Below, piece after piece: positions 28,594 through 37,150 of a stretch of DNA of 63,489 nt. Below the pieces are notes generated by a model that was not told where the DNA came from, did not search any database, and saw only the letters and a list, made by a program, of their open reading frames with translations. The position numbers and the translations under genes are program-made. The first letter of the stretch is position 1. The number at the start of each line of letters is the position of its first letter. Source of the DNA: Phycisphaerales bacterium (GTDB lineage: Bacteria; Planctomycetota; Phycisphaerae; Phycisphaerales; UBA1924); the NCBI GenBank assembly GCA_020853815.1, contig JADYYE010000082.1:1-63489 (forward strand), read 5' to 3'.

Positions 28594-28818
28594 GTCCACG
28601 CTCCGAAAGCCGATCTCGGTAGAAGGCGGCCGGCCGCTCGATCATGTCCACCTTTGAGGCTCCTCGACCGACCCGAGGCCCCAGCCATGCCCTTCGGCCC
28701 GACCCTCGTGTCCGCATGCAGGAGTCTCGAAGCCCCCGTCGCGATACAAACAAGACCACTTTGGGGCCTTTACCTGGGAGGCGCCACGCATCCTTGTGTC
28801 TTCCACACGCCGCCAACG

Positions 28819-28865
28819 AAAAAAGGGGCCGTGCGGCGAGCCACGCTCAACCGCACGCCCCTTTG
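28819..28865 (-). terminator. Rho-independent terminator of the 28890 gene
   Basis: Read on the minus strand, a stem of AAAGGGGC(G)TGCGG type with one bulge pairs across a 14-nt loop and is followed by TTTTTT. It lies 25 nt after the stop codon of the Kelch/dockerin gene. Confidence 0.85.
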
Positions 28866-28889
28866 CGTGGCCTCTAGTCATTTGTCGTC

Positions 28890-31364
28890 TCAGCAGCCCA
28901 GCTCAAAGTGCTCGGCGAAAGCGTCGTAATCATCGCCGTTCACGAAGCCGTCATCGTTGAAATCGGCGGCGGAATCCGCTCCATCAAATGCCTCCGCGAA
29001 CGCGTCGTAATCGTCGCCGTTGACAAAGCCGTCGGCGTTGATGTCCGCCGGGCACGTCGAGAAAGATCGCCACACCATCGCCTCGTAGCGTCCGCTCCCT
29101 GTGTTGTATGCCACGCCGACAACGGTAATGGTCAGGTCAGGACCGACCTCCACGTCATACGCCACCGACCCTGAATAGCCGGACGGAAGAACGCCATCCA
29201 GATCGATCAACGAATCGGGAGTCCCAAGCCACAGAGCGGCATGCCCTCCAACATTCCCGACCTGCACCCCCTGGTGCGTCGCGCTGCAGCCGCTGCCCGA
29301 CGATGCGTTGGGCGTGAGGTCAAGGAACGCACCCCCTCCCGAGGCCCAGATTCCGGCGTGCATCACGCCGCCCATGGACGCGCTGCCCGCAACCTGGCCG
29401 TCACGCGCCCCGGACACGCTCGAACTCTGATAGCCCGCCGGGTGAATACTCACGAAGCTCGCCGCCGACCCGCTCCACCTCGCGGCCCTCCATCCCGTGG
29501 AGAAGTTGTAGACCCCGCCGTACTGGAATCCCGAATCCACCGCACTGGCCTGGCTGTGCGCGTATCCGCTGGGGTGCAGCGGCATCCAGTGCCCGTCGGT
29601 GTCGTACACGTGCGCCGTCGTGGTGTAATTGCCCTCCGAATACTCGTGCGTCACGCTGGCGGCCATGTCGTAGCCGTCCGTTCCATAGAGCGAGTCGTAC
29701 TCCGCGCCCGAGGCGTGACGCTCCGTGAAGCCCAGCGTGGTCGCGTCCCAGTACCCCGCCGATTGCCACGCGCAGGTCCAGTACTGATTGCCGCCCCAGC
29801 ACGACCAGGTGTGCCAGAACCATCCGGTCATCACGTTGTCGCGGATGTCATAGATCGTGCCGCCCACGGAGCCGGGCGGCGTGAGGTCCTGGGCCGGCGA
29901 GTATTCGTCCGGCCACAGCAGCGGACGCGCGAGCGTGAAAACGCGTTCATCGGGCAGCGTCACGGGCGTCATGCCGTAACCCACGATCCTTCCCGCGTCG
30001 ATCCCCGTCGCGTACGACGAGTTCTGGATCCACGCCGGGTGGAGCACGCTGACCCGCCAGTTGGTCGTGCTGGGCGGCGTGCGGATCGAGAGTGACATCG
30101 AATCACTCGCGACCGAGCCGCCGGCGTTGCTCACCGTGACCGTGTACGAGGCGATATCGTCCTCGTCGGGATTGAGGATCGAGAGCGCGGCGGTCGTCGC
30201 GCCGCTCACGCTGCTCCCCGAGCCGGTCGGGCCGTCGGAAAGCGCCACGCCATCGCGCCTCCACTCATAGCTGAGCGGGCCGGCGCCCGAAGCACTCGCC
30301 CAGAACAACGCGAGCGTGCCGCGCCACGCCGGCACATGGGTCGATTGCGCCGTGATCGCTGGGCAGATCGGCGTGAACAGCGACTCGCACAGGTTTGTCC
30401 CGCCCGCGTCGTTCTCGCCGCCCATCACCAGGATCCGCGTGTTCGTCGTATCGAGCACCGCGCCGAAGTGCTTGCGCGCGGTGTTCATGCTCGGCCCGAC
30501 GCTCCAGCTCGGGGAGGGCTCGTTCAGATTGAGAGCCCACACCGCCGGCGTCGTCGCGCCCGACGAGATCGCGCCCACCTCGCCGCCCAGTACATACACG
30601 CGATTGTCCGCGCCGAGCACCACGCGATGGCCGCTGGTCGGAACCGGCAGGTCGGGCAGCGCGACATCCGACCAGGTGTTGGTCGCGATGTCGTAGCGCG
30701 CCACGTTCCCGGTACGGGCGGACTTGCCCGCGTTGATCCCGCCGATCACGAGGATGTGCCCGTCGCCATCGAAGGTGGCGGCCGCATCGCTGACCGCCAT
30801 GTTCATGGGCGCGATCACCTGCCACGCGTCGAGGGACGCGTCGTATCGGTGCGCGTGCGTCGAGTTCGTACCGCCCTCGCCGTCATTCCCGCCGAACGAG
30901 TAAAGGCGAGACTGATCGTCGCTCGCCCACGCGAAGTACGCCGCGGGCCAGGTCTCGGGACGCTCGGCAATGTCTCCGGTAAACCCTTCCACCGGGTCGT
31001 ACGGCCTGGAAGCGCCGACATCACCGTTCGCCGGGTCCTTGCCGCCGTACACGATGATGCGTGAGAGCGAATCGATGCCCGCCGCCTGGGAAATCTTCGG
31101 ACCATCGAGCGACGCCGCGGTGATCCAGCTCGATCCGTTGACCGCGAGGTAGTGAACCGAGCCGTCCTCGGCCCCTCCGACCCAGGGAGCTCCGGCGACC
31201 GCGAAGATTCGCCCATCGGGGTGGCGCAAGCCGCACGCCCAGGTACGCGGCGCACCGTTGGTCGGGAAGGGCGTGAACGCGACCCAATCAGCGCCCCACG
31301 CCGCCGAGCACGCCAGAGCCGCGCCGATCCAGGCCATTCGCTTCGTCGACGAATTCGTGTGCAT
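28890..31364 (-). CDS. Dockerin-tailed exported protein with Kelch repeats and an Ig-like domain
   Basis: An 824-residue predicted extracellular protein. ATG 31364 has GGAGG 6 nt upstream and leads into a signal peptide (MAWIGAALACSAAWGADW). Residues about 30-340 contain at least five Kelch motifs (IIVYGGKDPANGD, RLYSFGGNDGEGG, ILVIGGINAGKS, VYVLGGEVGAIS, ILVMGGENDAGG), a beta-propeller. An Ig-like domain follows (LSYEWRRDGVAL, IASYTVTVSNAGG). A roughly 310-residue region with Trp-rich, HAF-like repeats (AARWSGSAASFVSIHPAGY) comes next. The last 54 residues are the double dockerin ending FELGC. A strong terminator lies just downstream. Function is unknown; Kelch propellers bind proteins or sugars. 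Confidence 0.88.
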   Translation of the reverse strand: MHTNSSTKRMAWIGAALACSAAWGADWVAFTPFPTNGAPRTWACGLRHPDGRIFAVAGAPWVGGAEDGSVHYLAVNGSSWITAASLDGPKISQAAGIDSLSRIIVYGGKDPANGDVGASRPYDPVEGFTGDIAERPETWPAAYFAWASDDQSRLYSFGGNDGEGGTNSTHAHRYDASLDAWQVIAPMNMAVSDAAATFDGDGHILVIGGINAGKSARTGNVARYDIATNTWSDVALPDLPVPTSGHRVVLGADNRVYVLGGEVGAISSGATTPAVWALNLNEPSPSWSVGPSMNTARKHFGAVLDTTNTRILVMGGENDAGGTNLCESLFTPICPAITAQSTHVPAWRGTLALFWASASGAGPLSYEWRRDGVALSDGPTGSGSSVSGATTAALSILNPDEDDIASYTVTVSNAGGSVASDSMSLSIRTPPSTTNWRVSVLHPAWIQNSSYATGIDAGRIVGYGMTPVTLPDERVFTLARPLLWPDEYSPAQDLTPPGSVGGTIYDIRDNVMTGWFWHTWSCWGGNQYWTCAWQSAGYWDATTLGFTERHASGAEYDSLYGTDGYDMAASVTHEYSEGNYTTTAHVYDTDGHWMPLHPSGYAHSQASAVDSGFQYGGVYNFSTGWRAARWSGSAASFVSIHPAGYQSSSVSGARDGQVAGSASMGGVMHAGIWASGGGAFLDLTPNASSGSGCSATHQGVQVGNVGGHAALWLGTPDSLIDLDGVLPSGYSGSVAYDVEVGPDLTITVVGVAYNTGSGRYEAMVWRSFSTCPADINADGFVNGDDYDAFAEAFDGADSAADFNDDGFVNGDDYDAFAEHFELGC

Positions 31365-31502
31365 GACATCCTCCAAACCGAGTTGCTCGACCACAAGGAG
31401 GTCGGCAACCCCCGGGTAAATACTTGATCTTCGAGACGATCTTCGATCCCGGGGACACGTCAAGTCCGCCCCCCCTCCCGAGCAAACAGACAAGAACGGA
31501 AC

Positions 31503-31534
31503 GGCCCCTCCCCGGCGTCTACCGAGGAGGGGCC
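31503..31534 (-). terminator. Terminator-like hairpin after the 31569 gene
   Basis: A perfect 9-bp stem, GGCCCCTCC with GGAGGGGCC, around a 14-nt loop lies 35 nt past the stop codon. The minus-strand tail is only moderately T-rich (GTTCCGTTCTTG), so it may be a weak intrinsic terminator. Confidence 0.5.
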
Positions 31535-31568
31535 CGTGTCGTACCTCGCAAGTGGCCGAGAGTTGCGA

Positions 31569-32783
31569 TCAGCAACCCAGCTCAAAGTGCTCCGCGAAGC
31601 CGTCGTAGTCGTCGCCGTTCACAAAGCCGTCCGCGTTGAAGTCGGCCGCGGCGCCGCCCACGTCGAACGCGTCCGCGAAGAAGTCGTAGTCGTCGCCGTT
31701 GACGAACCCGTCGCCGTCGACGTCGGCCCAGCACTGCGGGGGCATCTCAAGGCGGCCGACGGTCGAGATGATCGTGCCGCACTCGTTGGTGATCGCCACC
31801 CAGTACGCGCCCGCGTCGGCGTGGGTGATGTTCAGCACTTCGAGGGTGTCGTCGAGTGTGGTCGCGATCTCCACGCCCTCATGGAACCAGTGAAACACGG
31901 GGTCTGAGGTGTCGCCGTTGTTGGTCACCCGCACCATGAAGTCGATGTCGTCGCCGGGAACGCCGAAAGTATCCATCGGCTGCTGGTCGATCACCAGGCC
32001 GCCCTCGTCGCACCCCGAGGTTGTGAGCTGCACCGCGTTCATCACCGTCCCGCCGTAGCTCCCGACGTGATGCTGATTGCCGTAGAAGCTGTCGCGATAA
32101 ACCTCGTACGACAGCACCGCGCTGGCGATCCCGTCGCCCATCTCCAGCTGGCTGTACGTCAGCGTCTGCCCCGGCCACAGAAGCACCGGCGTCAGATCGA
32201 TATCCTCCGAGTTGATGATGAGCGGCTCGTCGACCATCAGCTCTTCGAGCGAAACCGTGTACTGCACGTTCGTCACCGAACGCTTCACCCACATCCGCCG
32301 CGCCCACGGATCCTGGTTCGTGATCGTCTCGATCACCACCGGGTCGCCCTCGTTGTTGATGCCGGGGGCCGTGGTGATCTGCGGCTGGAGCGGGTTGGGA
32401 TTCACGCCCGCCTCGACGCCGTTCTTCATCCAGCGGAAATGGGGCGTCGGATCGCCGCTGAAGTTCCGCAGCGAGATGCCGAAGTGCTCGATCGAGTTGG
32501 GCATGGTGAGGTGGCGCGGATTGGTGTAGCGCACCAGCGTGCCGTACGGCATCGCGATGATCTGCGGCGAGCCGTAGTTCGGATTGTGGTACGTGTGATA
32601 CACGTCCTCGGGGTTCGGGCCGTGGAGTTCGATCTCAAACTCGTCGCAGTCGTCGTCCGTCTCGTTCGGGACGTCAAAGTTCGACAGCCCTCCATAGATC
32701 GTGACGTCCGCCAGAGCGGACAGGAACGTGAAGCCGGAAGCGGCAAGACCAGCCAGCAACGCCAAGATACGGTGTGTGCTCAT
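31569..32783 (-). CDS. Dockerin-tailed exported protein with an Ig-like domain
   Basis: A 404-residue secreted protein. ATG 32783 has GGAG about 8 nt upstream; the signal peptide is ILALLAGLAASGFTFLSALA. The N-terminal roughly 260 residues (FEIELHGPNPEDVYHTYHNP) form a beta-rich domain I do not recognise. Then comes one Ig-like domain (FHWFHEGVEIATT, AGAYWVAITNECG). The final 54 residues are the double dockerin, CWADVDGDGFVNGDDYD to FELGC. It lies divergently to the ECF sigma factor gene with 187 bp between them, so that gap holds both promoters. Function is unknown. Confidence 0.86.
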   Translation of the reverse strand: MSTHRILALLAGLAASGFTFLSALADVTIYGGLSNFDVPNETDDDCDEFEIELHGPNPEDVYHTYHNPNYGSPQIIAMPYGTLVRYTNPRHLTMPNSIEHFGISLRNFSGDPTPHFRWMKNGVEAGVNPNPLQPQITTAPGINNEGDPVVIETITNQDPWARRMWVKRSVTNVQYTVSLEELMVDEPLIINSEDIDLTPVLLWPGQTLTYSQLEMGDGIASAVLSYEVYRDSFYGNQHHVGSYGGTVMNAVQLTTSGCDEGGLVIDQQPMDTFGVPGDDIDFMVRVTNNGDTSDPVFHWFHEGVEIATTLDDTLEVLNITHADAGAYWVAITNECGTIISTVGRLEMPPQCWADVDGDGFVNGDDYDFFADAFDVGGAAADFNADGFVNGDDYDGFAEHFELGC

Positions 32784-32900
32784 CGGAAAAGCTCCTTTCG
32801 AGCCAACAGGAGCCGGAGGTCGGGTGCCTGATACATGCTCCGCGAGGAATTCTCGGCCCAGCCCTGCACGCGCAACAATCGAACTCTGATTTCACGATCG

Positions 32901-32930
32901 GGAACTCCGCGGATAAACTCCGCCTCTGAT
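32901..32930 (+). promoter_or_regulatory. Candidate ECF-type promoter of the sigma/CHAT cluster
   Basis: GGAACT at 32901 and TCTGAT at 32925 resemble the -35 (GGAACTT) and -10 (TCTGA) boxes of RpoE-class ECF promoters, with spacing about 1-2 nt longer than canonical. They lie 40 nt upstream of the sigma factor ATG. This would fit autoregulation, but it is a two-box match found by eye. Confidence 0.4.
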
Positions 32931-32970
32931 CCAAGCAGGGGCGAAAGGCCGACCGCCCCCGGAGCGCGGG

Positions 32971-33537
32971 ATGCATCAAGACGACGGAGCCCTCATCGAG
33001 CGATGCCTGCAACGCGATCAAGCCGCGTGGCGGGAGCTCGTCGAGAAGTACAAGCGTCTCGTCTATTCCATCCCGCGCGGCTACCGACTCCCCGAATCGG
33101 CCTGCGACGACATCTTCCAGAGCGTCTTCTCGCTGCTCTTCCAGAATCTCAGCGGCCTTCGCGATACCCGCACGCTCGCCAAGTGGCTGATGACCACGAC
33201 CCAGCGCGAATGCTGGCGGGCCGCCCGGTCGAACTCCAAGGCCACGTCGCGCCGAACGCATGGCCCCCCGTCGAGCCCGGCGCCAAACGAGCCCGCGCCC
33301 GACGAGCTTGAGCGCTGGGAGCGCCGAATCGCGGTGCAAAGCGCATTGACCAAGCTGGGCGGCCCGTGCGAACGCCTCCTTCGCGCTCTCTTCACGAACA
33401 CCGACCAAACCAGCTACGCCGAGATCTCCTCGTCACTCGGCATCCCCACCGGAAGCATCGGCCCAACCCGCGCCCGCTGCCTCGCCAAGCTCGGAGCACT
33501 CCTCGGCGAGTCCTCCGCAGCCAGCCCGGAGTCCTAA
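32971..33537 (+). CDS. ECF sigma-70 family RNA polymerase sigma factor
   Basis: A 188-residue alternative sigma factor. Region 2 spans about residues 8-88 (WRELVEKYKRLVYSIPRGY, ACDDIFQSVFSLLFQN, WLMTTTQRECWRAAR), the part that contacts core polymerase and the -10 element. A Pro/Ser-rich linker follows, then region 4 at about 125-178 (GGPCERLLRALF, YAEISSSLGIPTGSIGPTRA), a helix-turn-helix for the -35 element. ATG 32971 has GGAG 6 nt upstream. It is the first gene of a four-gene plus-strand cluster with an anti-sigma-like protein, a TPR-CHAT protease and a subtilase, and it probably directs transcription of targets controlled by that cluster. Confidence 0.9.
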   Translation: MHQDDGALIERCLQRDQAAWRELVEKYKRLVYSIPRGYRLPESACDDIFQSVFSLLFQNLSGLRDTRTLAKWLMTTTQRECWRAARSNSKATSRRTHGPPSSPAPNEPAPDELERWERRIAVQSALTKLGGPCERLLRALFTNTDQTSYAEISSSLGIPTGSIGPTRARCLAKLGALLGESSAASPES

Positions 33538-33672
33538 ACCAGCACCGCAACCGCCTTTCGCGCCAAACAATCCCCTCTTGTCGCCGTTCAAATCTTGGAA
33601 TTCGTGTATCCCGGCAGGCCCAGGTGCCCTCCTTTGTGTGACGGCGGCTGGCCGTTTGCCACGGAGGAACGC

Positions 33673-34302
33673 GTGAATCAGCCTGTTTCCAACGAAGAAC
33701 TTGTCGCCCTGGCCCTCGACGAACTCGATCCGGCGCGGCGTTCGGAAGTCCAAGCACAAGTCGCGGCCTCGCCAGAAGCCGCCCGCACGCTCGCGTCGGT
33801 CAAGCTCGCCGTACAAACCATGCGGACCGACGACTCGGTCGCGCCGCCGGCGGAGGTCGTGCAGCGTGTGCTCGGCCTGATGCGGACCGAGGCGCCGGCG
33901 TCGCCCTCGCTCATGGACATCGCGTCTCGGGTCGCGGACCACGTGCAGGAGTACCTCTGCCGCCTGGTGCGCGACACGATGGCCGACCCGGCGCTCGCCG
34001 GCTTCCGCGGCACCACCGAATCGCGCCACCTCAGCTTTGAGTGCGACATCGCCGAGATTGACATCCAGGTTTCGCCGAATGGGAACGACTCTCGCCGAAT
34101 CATCCGCGGCCAGGTCGCGCCGCTCAACGACGACATCGTCGCCCGCATCGCCTGGCGCTCCACGCTCACCGGCTCGCCCGAACAGGAAGTCGCCGCCGAC
34201 TCGTCGGGCGTGTTCGTTCTCGAATGTCCCGTCGGCGTGTACGAGCTTTCGGCGTGCGTCGGCGCCAGCGTCGTCCGCATCCCCCCCATCAACGTTGCCT
34301 GA
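33673..34302 (+). CDS. Putative cytosolic anti-sigma-like protein without zinc ligands
   Basis: A 209-residue protein. The N-terminal roughly 50 residues (SNEELVALALDELDPARR, VAASPEAARTLASVKLAV) look like the helical anti-sigma domain of ECF regulators. The His-x3-Cys-x2-Cys zinc ligands of classical ZAS proteins are absent: the position of CPEC reads SPEA. There is no membrane segment, so it should be cytosolic. The last roughly 90 residues (from about 120: HLSFECDIAEIDIQV, GVFVLECPVGVYELSA) are beta-rich. GTG 33673 is chosen because GGAGG lies 6 nt upstream; an ATG at 33595 would add an unlikely extension. It sits 135 nt after the sigma gene and 10 nt before the CHAT gene. A role as sigma inhibitor and protease substrate is inferred. 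Confidence 0.65.
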   Translation: MNQPVSNEELVALALDELDPARRSEVQAQVAASPEAARTLASVKLAVQTMRTDDSVAPPAEVVQRVLGLMRTEAPASPSLMDIASRVADHVQEYLCRLVRDTMADPALAGFRGTTESRHLSFECDIAEIDIQVSPNGNDSRRIIRGQVAPLNDDIVARIAWRSTLTGSPEQEVAADSSGVFVLECPVGVYELSACVGASVVRIPPINVA

Positions 34303-34312
34303 TTGAGACCGC

Positions 34313-37150
34313 ATGACCGTCCCTGCGAGCGAACTCTCGCCCCTGCTCGATGAATTGGCCGGATTGACTCCGAGCGAGGCGATCGCGCGCGTGCGTGCGG
34401 CCGGCGATGCGCCGCAGATGCTCGGGCGGCTCTCGGACGACGTCGAGCGGATGGCGATGTCGAACCTGACTCGGGCGCTGGCCGCCGCGCCGGCGCTGGT
34501 GAGCGCCGCGGACGAGTTGGCCGAGCCGCAGACCCAGGCCCGCACGCGCCGGGCGCTCGCGCACGCGCTGGCATACGCGAATCGGTTCGATGACGCGCTC
34601 GCGACGCTCGCCGACGCCGTGCTGGCCGCGGATCGCTCGAGCGACGTGCTCGAGGGCGCTCGCATCCGCATGGCGACCCTCCACGCATTGGCGCGCAAGG
34701 GACGACTGAAAGAAGCGATCGACGCCGGCGAGGCGGCGCTGGCCGCGTTCACGCGGGCGGGCGAATCATTGCTGGCCGCTCGCGCCAACATCAATCTCGG
34801 CGTGGTCCGACGCATGTCGGACGAGCCGCGACGCGCGGTGGAGCACTTCGACCGCGCGCTCACGCTCCTGGTCGATCAGCCGATGTTGTCCGCCCAGCTC
34901 CAGAGCAATCGGGCCGAGGCGCTGCTGGACCTGCACGAGTTCCGGGCCGCGGAAGACGCGTTCCGCGCGGCGCTTTCGGGCCTTGAATCGTTGAAGGCCT
35001 CGAGGGCGGCGGCCATCGTCGAGGGAAACCTCGCCGATCTGACGAGCCGACAGGGGCGGATGCAGGAGGGCCTCGCGTATTTCGAGGGCGCCCGTCGAAA
35101 GCTGGCGGCGGACGGCGCGCCGGGCGATGTCGCACGGCTGTGGATCGAGCAGGCCGAGGCGATGCTCTCGCTGGGCGCGGCGACGGACGCCGCCGATGCG
35201 TTCCAGACCGCGATCCCCGCGCTGCGCCAGCACGGGATGTCGCAGGAACTGGCCCGGGCGCTGCTTGGGCTCTCGCGTTCACAGAGCGAGCGGAGTCAGT
35301 GGGCCGAAGCACGCGACTCGATCGCGGAAGTTCGATCGCTCCTGACCCCCATGAACAACCGAACGGGCCTGGCCAAGGCCGACATGCTCGAGGCCCGCGT
35401 GCTGGAGTCGAGCGGCGATATGGCGGGCTCGCTGGCCCTGCTACGCAACGCGATCAGGCGGCTCGAAGATCGTCCCGCCGACGCGGCGCTCGCGCAGCTC
35501 CAGCTCGGAGACCTGCTCCTGCGCTCGAGCGACCCGGCGGGCGCCGCCGAGCACATCGAGACGGCGATGACCGTCGCGGAAACGCTCGACCTGGCGCCGC
35601 TGAAGGCCGAACTGCACCATGCCCGCGCCCGCGCCCGCGTGGCGGAAAAGAAGCACGACGACGCCGCCGGGGACTTTGCCGCCGCGATCGACCAGACCGA
35701 GCGCGTGCGCGGAACGCTCAACGCCGAGGCGCTGCGCGCCGCATTCCTCGGGCGTCGCTCCAACATCTTCGCCGACGCCGCGTCGTTCGCGCTCGACATG
35801 GGCGATGTGCCGATCGCGTTCGACCGGATCGAGCGGGCAAGAGCCCGTTCGATGCAGGAAGCCGCGGCCCCGGCCGACTCCGCCCGGGCGTGCGCGCCGA
35901 GCAATCAGGATGATCGCGATATCCCGCTCGAGATCGACCGACTGCGCCGCGAGCTCACGGCGATGTACTCGCGCACGGGCGACGTCGGCGCCTCGGCACG
36001 CGGGAGCACCGCGGAGCGAATCGCCGGCGTGCGCCAGCGTGAGCACGCGCTGCGACTGGCGGAACAGCGCCTCGCCGCGCTCGCCCCGCGGCGGGTCGTC
36101 GATCGCGACCCGGCGCCCGTGCGCGACGTGCAGCGGGCGCTCGCCCCCGGGCACGCACTCGTCGAGTACTTTGAAGAAGGCGACGACCTCTCGGCGTTCA
36201 TCGTCACGGATCAGGGCACTCGCGTGCGTCGGCGCGTCACGGACATGGCTCAGGTCCGGCGAGCGGCAAGCGCCCTGGCGTTCCAGATCGATCGGGCCGT
36301 CATCCGCGGCCTGCCCACCGGCCAAGTCGGCCAGCGCCTGGCGCGTGATGCCGAGAGGGCTCTCCGCGAGCTGCATTCGCTCCTGCTCACGCCGATGTCG
36401 GACGACCTCGCGGACATTCACCGCATGACGATTGTCCCCTTCGGCGTGCTCCATCGCGTGCCGTTCCACGCGTTGATCGATGATTCCGGTGAGCCCGCAC
36501 TTGCACGCCACGTCGTCACCATCGCGCCAAGTTCATCGATCGCCATGCTGCTCCGCTCGCGCAAGCCGATGACGACCTCAAGCCCGCTGGTGATCGGCGT
36601 GTCCGATGAGGCGATCCCCCACGCCGAGGACGAAGCACGCGCCGCCGCGAGCACGATCCCGAACGCCGAACTGCTTATCGGAAGCGATGCGACCGTTGAG
36701 AATGTGTCTCAGGCGATGCACGATCGACCGCTGATCCACGTCGCCTCTCACGCCCGCTTCGTCGCGTCAAATCCCGGCGCGTCGGGTCTGCGGCTTTTCG
36801 ACGGCTGGATGTCCGCCTGGAATCTCGGCGAAATCGACCTGGGCGGGGCCCGAGTGGTGCTCAGCGGATGCGGAACGGGCCGAGCGGAAAGCTCACCCGG
36901 GGGCGAGCTTCTGGGTCTCGTTCGGGCGTTCCTTGCCGCGGGCGCGTCGTCGCTCGTGCTCACTCACTGGGCGTTACACGATCAATCCGCCAAAGAAACG
37001 GTTGCGGCCTGGTATTCCTCGATGTACGATAATCCGACGTGTAATTCCGCATTGCTCGCGGAGACACTCAGGCGCGTCCAATTGGAAATGTTCCGCCAGG
37101 GCCACCATCCCGCGGGATGGGCGCCCTTCTTTGTGATCGGAGACGCATGA
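34313..37150 (+). CDS. TPR-CHAT caspase-like protease
   Basis: A 945-residue protein with a long helical TPR array and a C-terminal CHAT peptidase domain. TPR-like repeats fill about residues 60-480 (for example LAHALAYANRFDDALATLAD, and AARANINLGVVRRMSDEPRR). A coiled linker (EHALRLAEQRLAAL) follows, then CHAT from about residue 600. The catalytic dyad is visible: His813 in HVASHARF and Cys853 in LSGCGTG. CHAT enzymes are caspase/separase-clan proteases that cut after defined residues when TPR domains sense a partner. The start is 10 nt after the anti-sigma-like gene, and the stop overlaps the subtilase start by 4 nt (ATGA), so all are translated as one unit. No membrane segment is seen. Confidence 0.92.
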   Translation: MTVPASELSPLLDELAGLTPSEAIARVRAAGDAPQMLGRLSDDVERMAMSNLTRALAAAPALVSAADELAEPQTQARTRRALAHALAYANRFDDALATLADAVLAADRSSDVLEGARIRMATLHALARKGRLKEAIDAGEAALAAFTRAGESLLAARANINLGVVRRMSDEPRRAVEHFDRALTLLVDQPMLSAQLQSNRAEALLDLHEFRAAEDAFRAALSGLESLKASRAAAIVEGNLADLTSRQGRMQEGLAYFEGARRKLAADGAPGDVARLWIEQAEAMLSLGAATDAADAFQTAIPALRQHGMSQELARALLGLSRSQSERSQWAEARDSIAEVRSLLTPMNNRTGLAKADMLEARVLESSGDMAGSLALLRNAIRRLEDRPADAALAQLQLGDLLLRSSDPAGAAEHIETAMTVAETLDLAPLKAELHHARARARVAEKKHDDAAGDFAAAIDQTERVRGTLNAEALRAAFLGRRSNIFADAASFALDMGDVPIAFDRIERARARSMQEAAAPADSARACAPSNQDDRDIPLEIDRLRRELTAMYSRTGDVGASARGSTAERIAGVRQREHALRLAEQRLAALAPRRVVDRDPAPVRDVQRALAPGHALVEYFEEGDDLSAFIVTDQGTRVRRRVTDMAQVRRAASALAFQIDRAVIRGLPTGQVGQRLARDAERALRELHSLLLTPMSDDLADIHRMTIVPFGVLHRVPFHALIDDSGEPALARHVVTIAPSSSIAMLLRSRKPMTTSSPLVIGVSDEAIPHAEDEARAAASTIPNAELLIGSDATVENVSQAMHDRPLIHVASHARFVASNPGASGLRLFDGWMSAWNLGEIDLGGARVVLSGCGTGRAESSPGGELLGLVRAFLAAGASSLVLTHWALHDQSAKETVAAWYSSMYDNPTCNSALLAETLRRVQLEMFRQGHHPAGWAPFFVIGDA

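Noticed and set aside
34313..37150. TPR-CHAT as part of a type III-E CRISPR system
   Set aside because: No array, gRAMP/Cas7-11, Csx30 or Csx31 homologue is visible in the window; only the architecture is similar.
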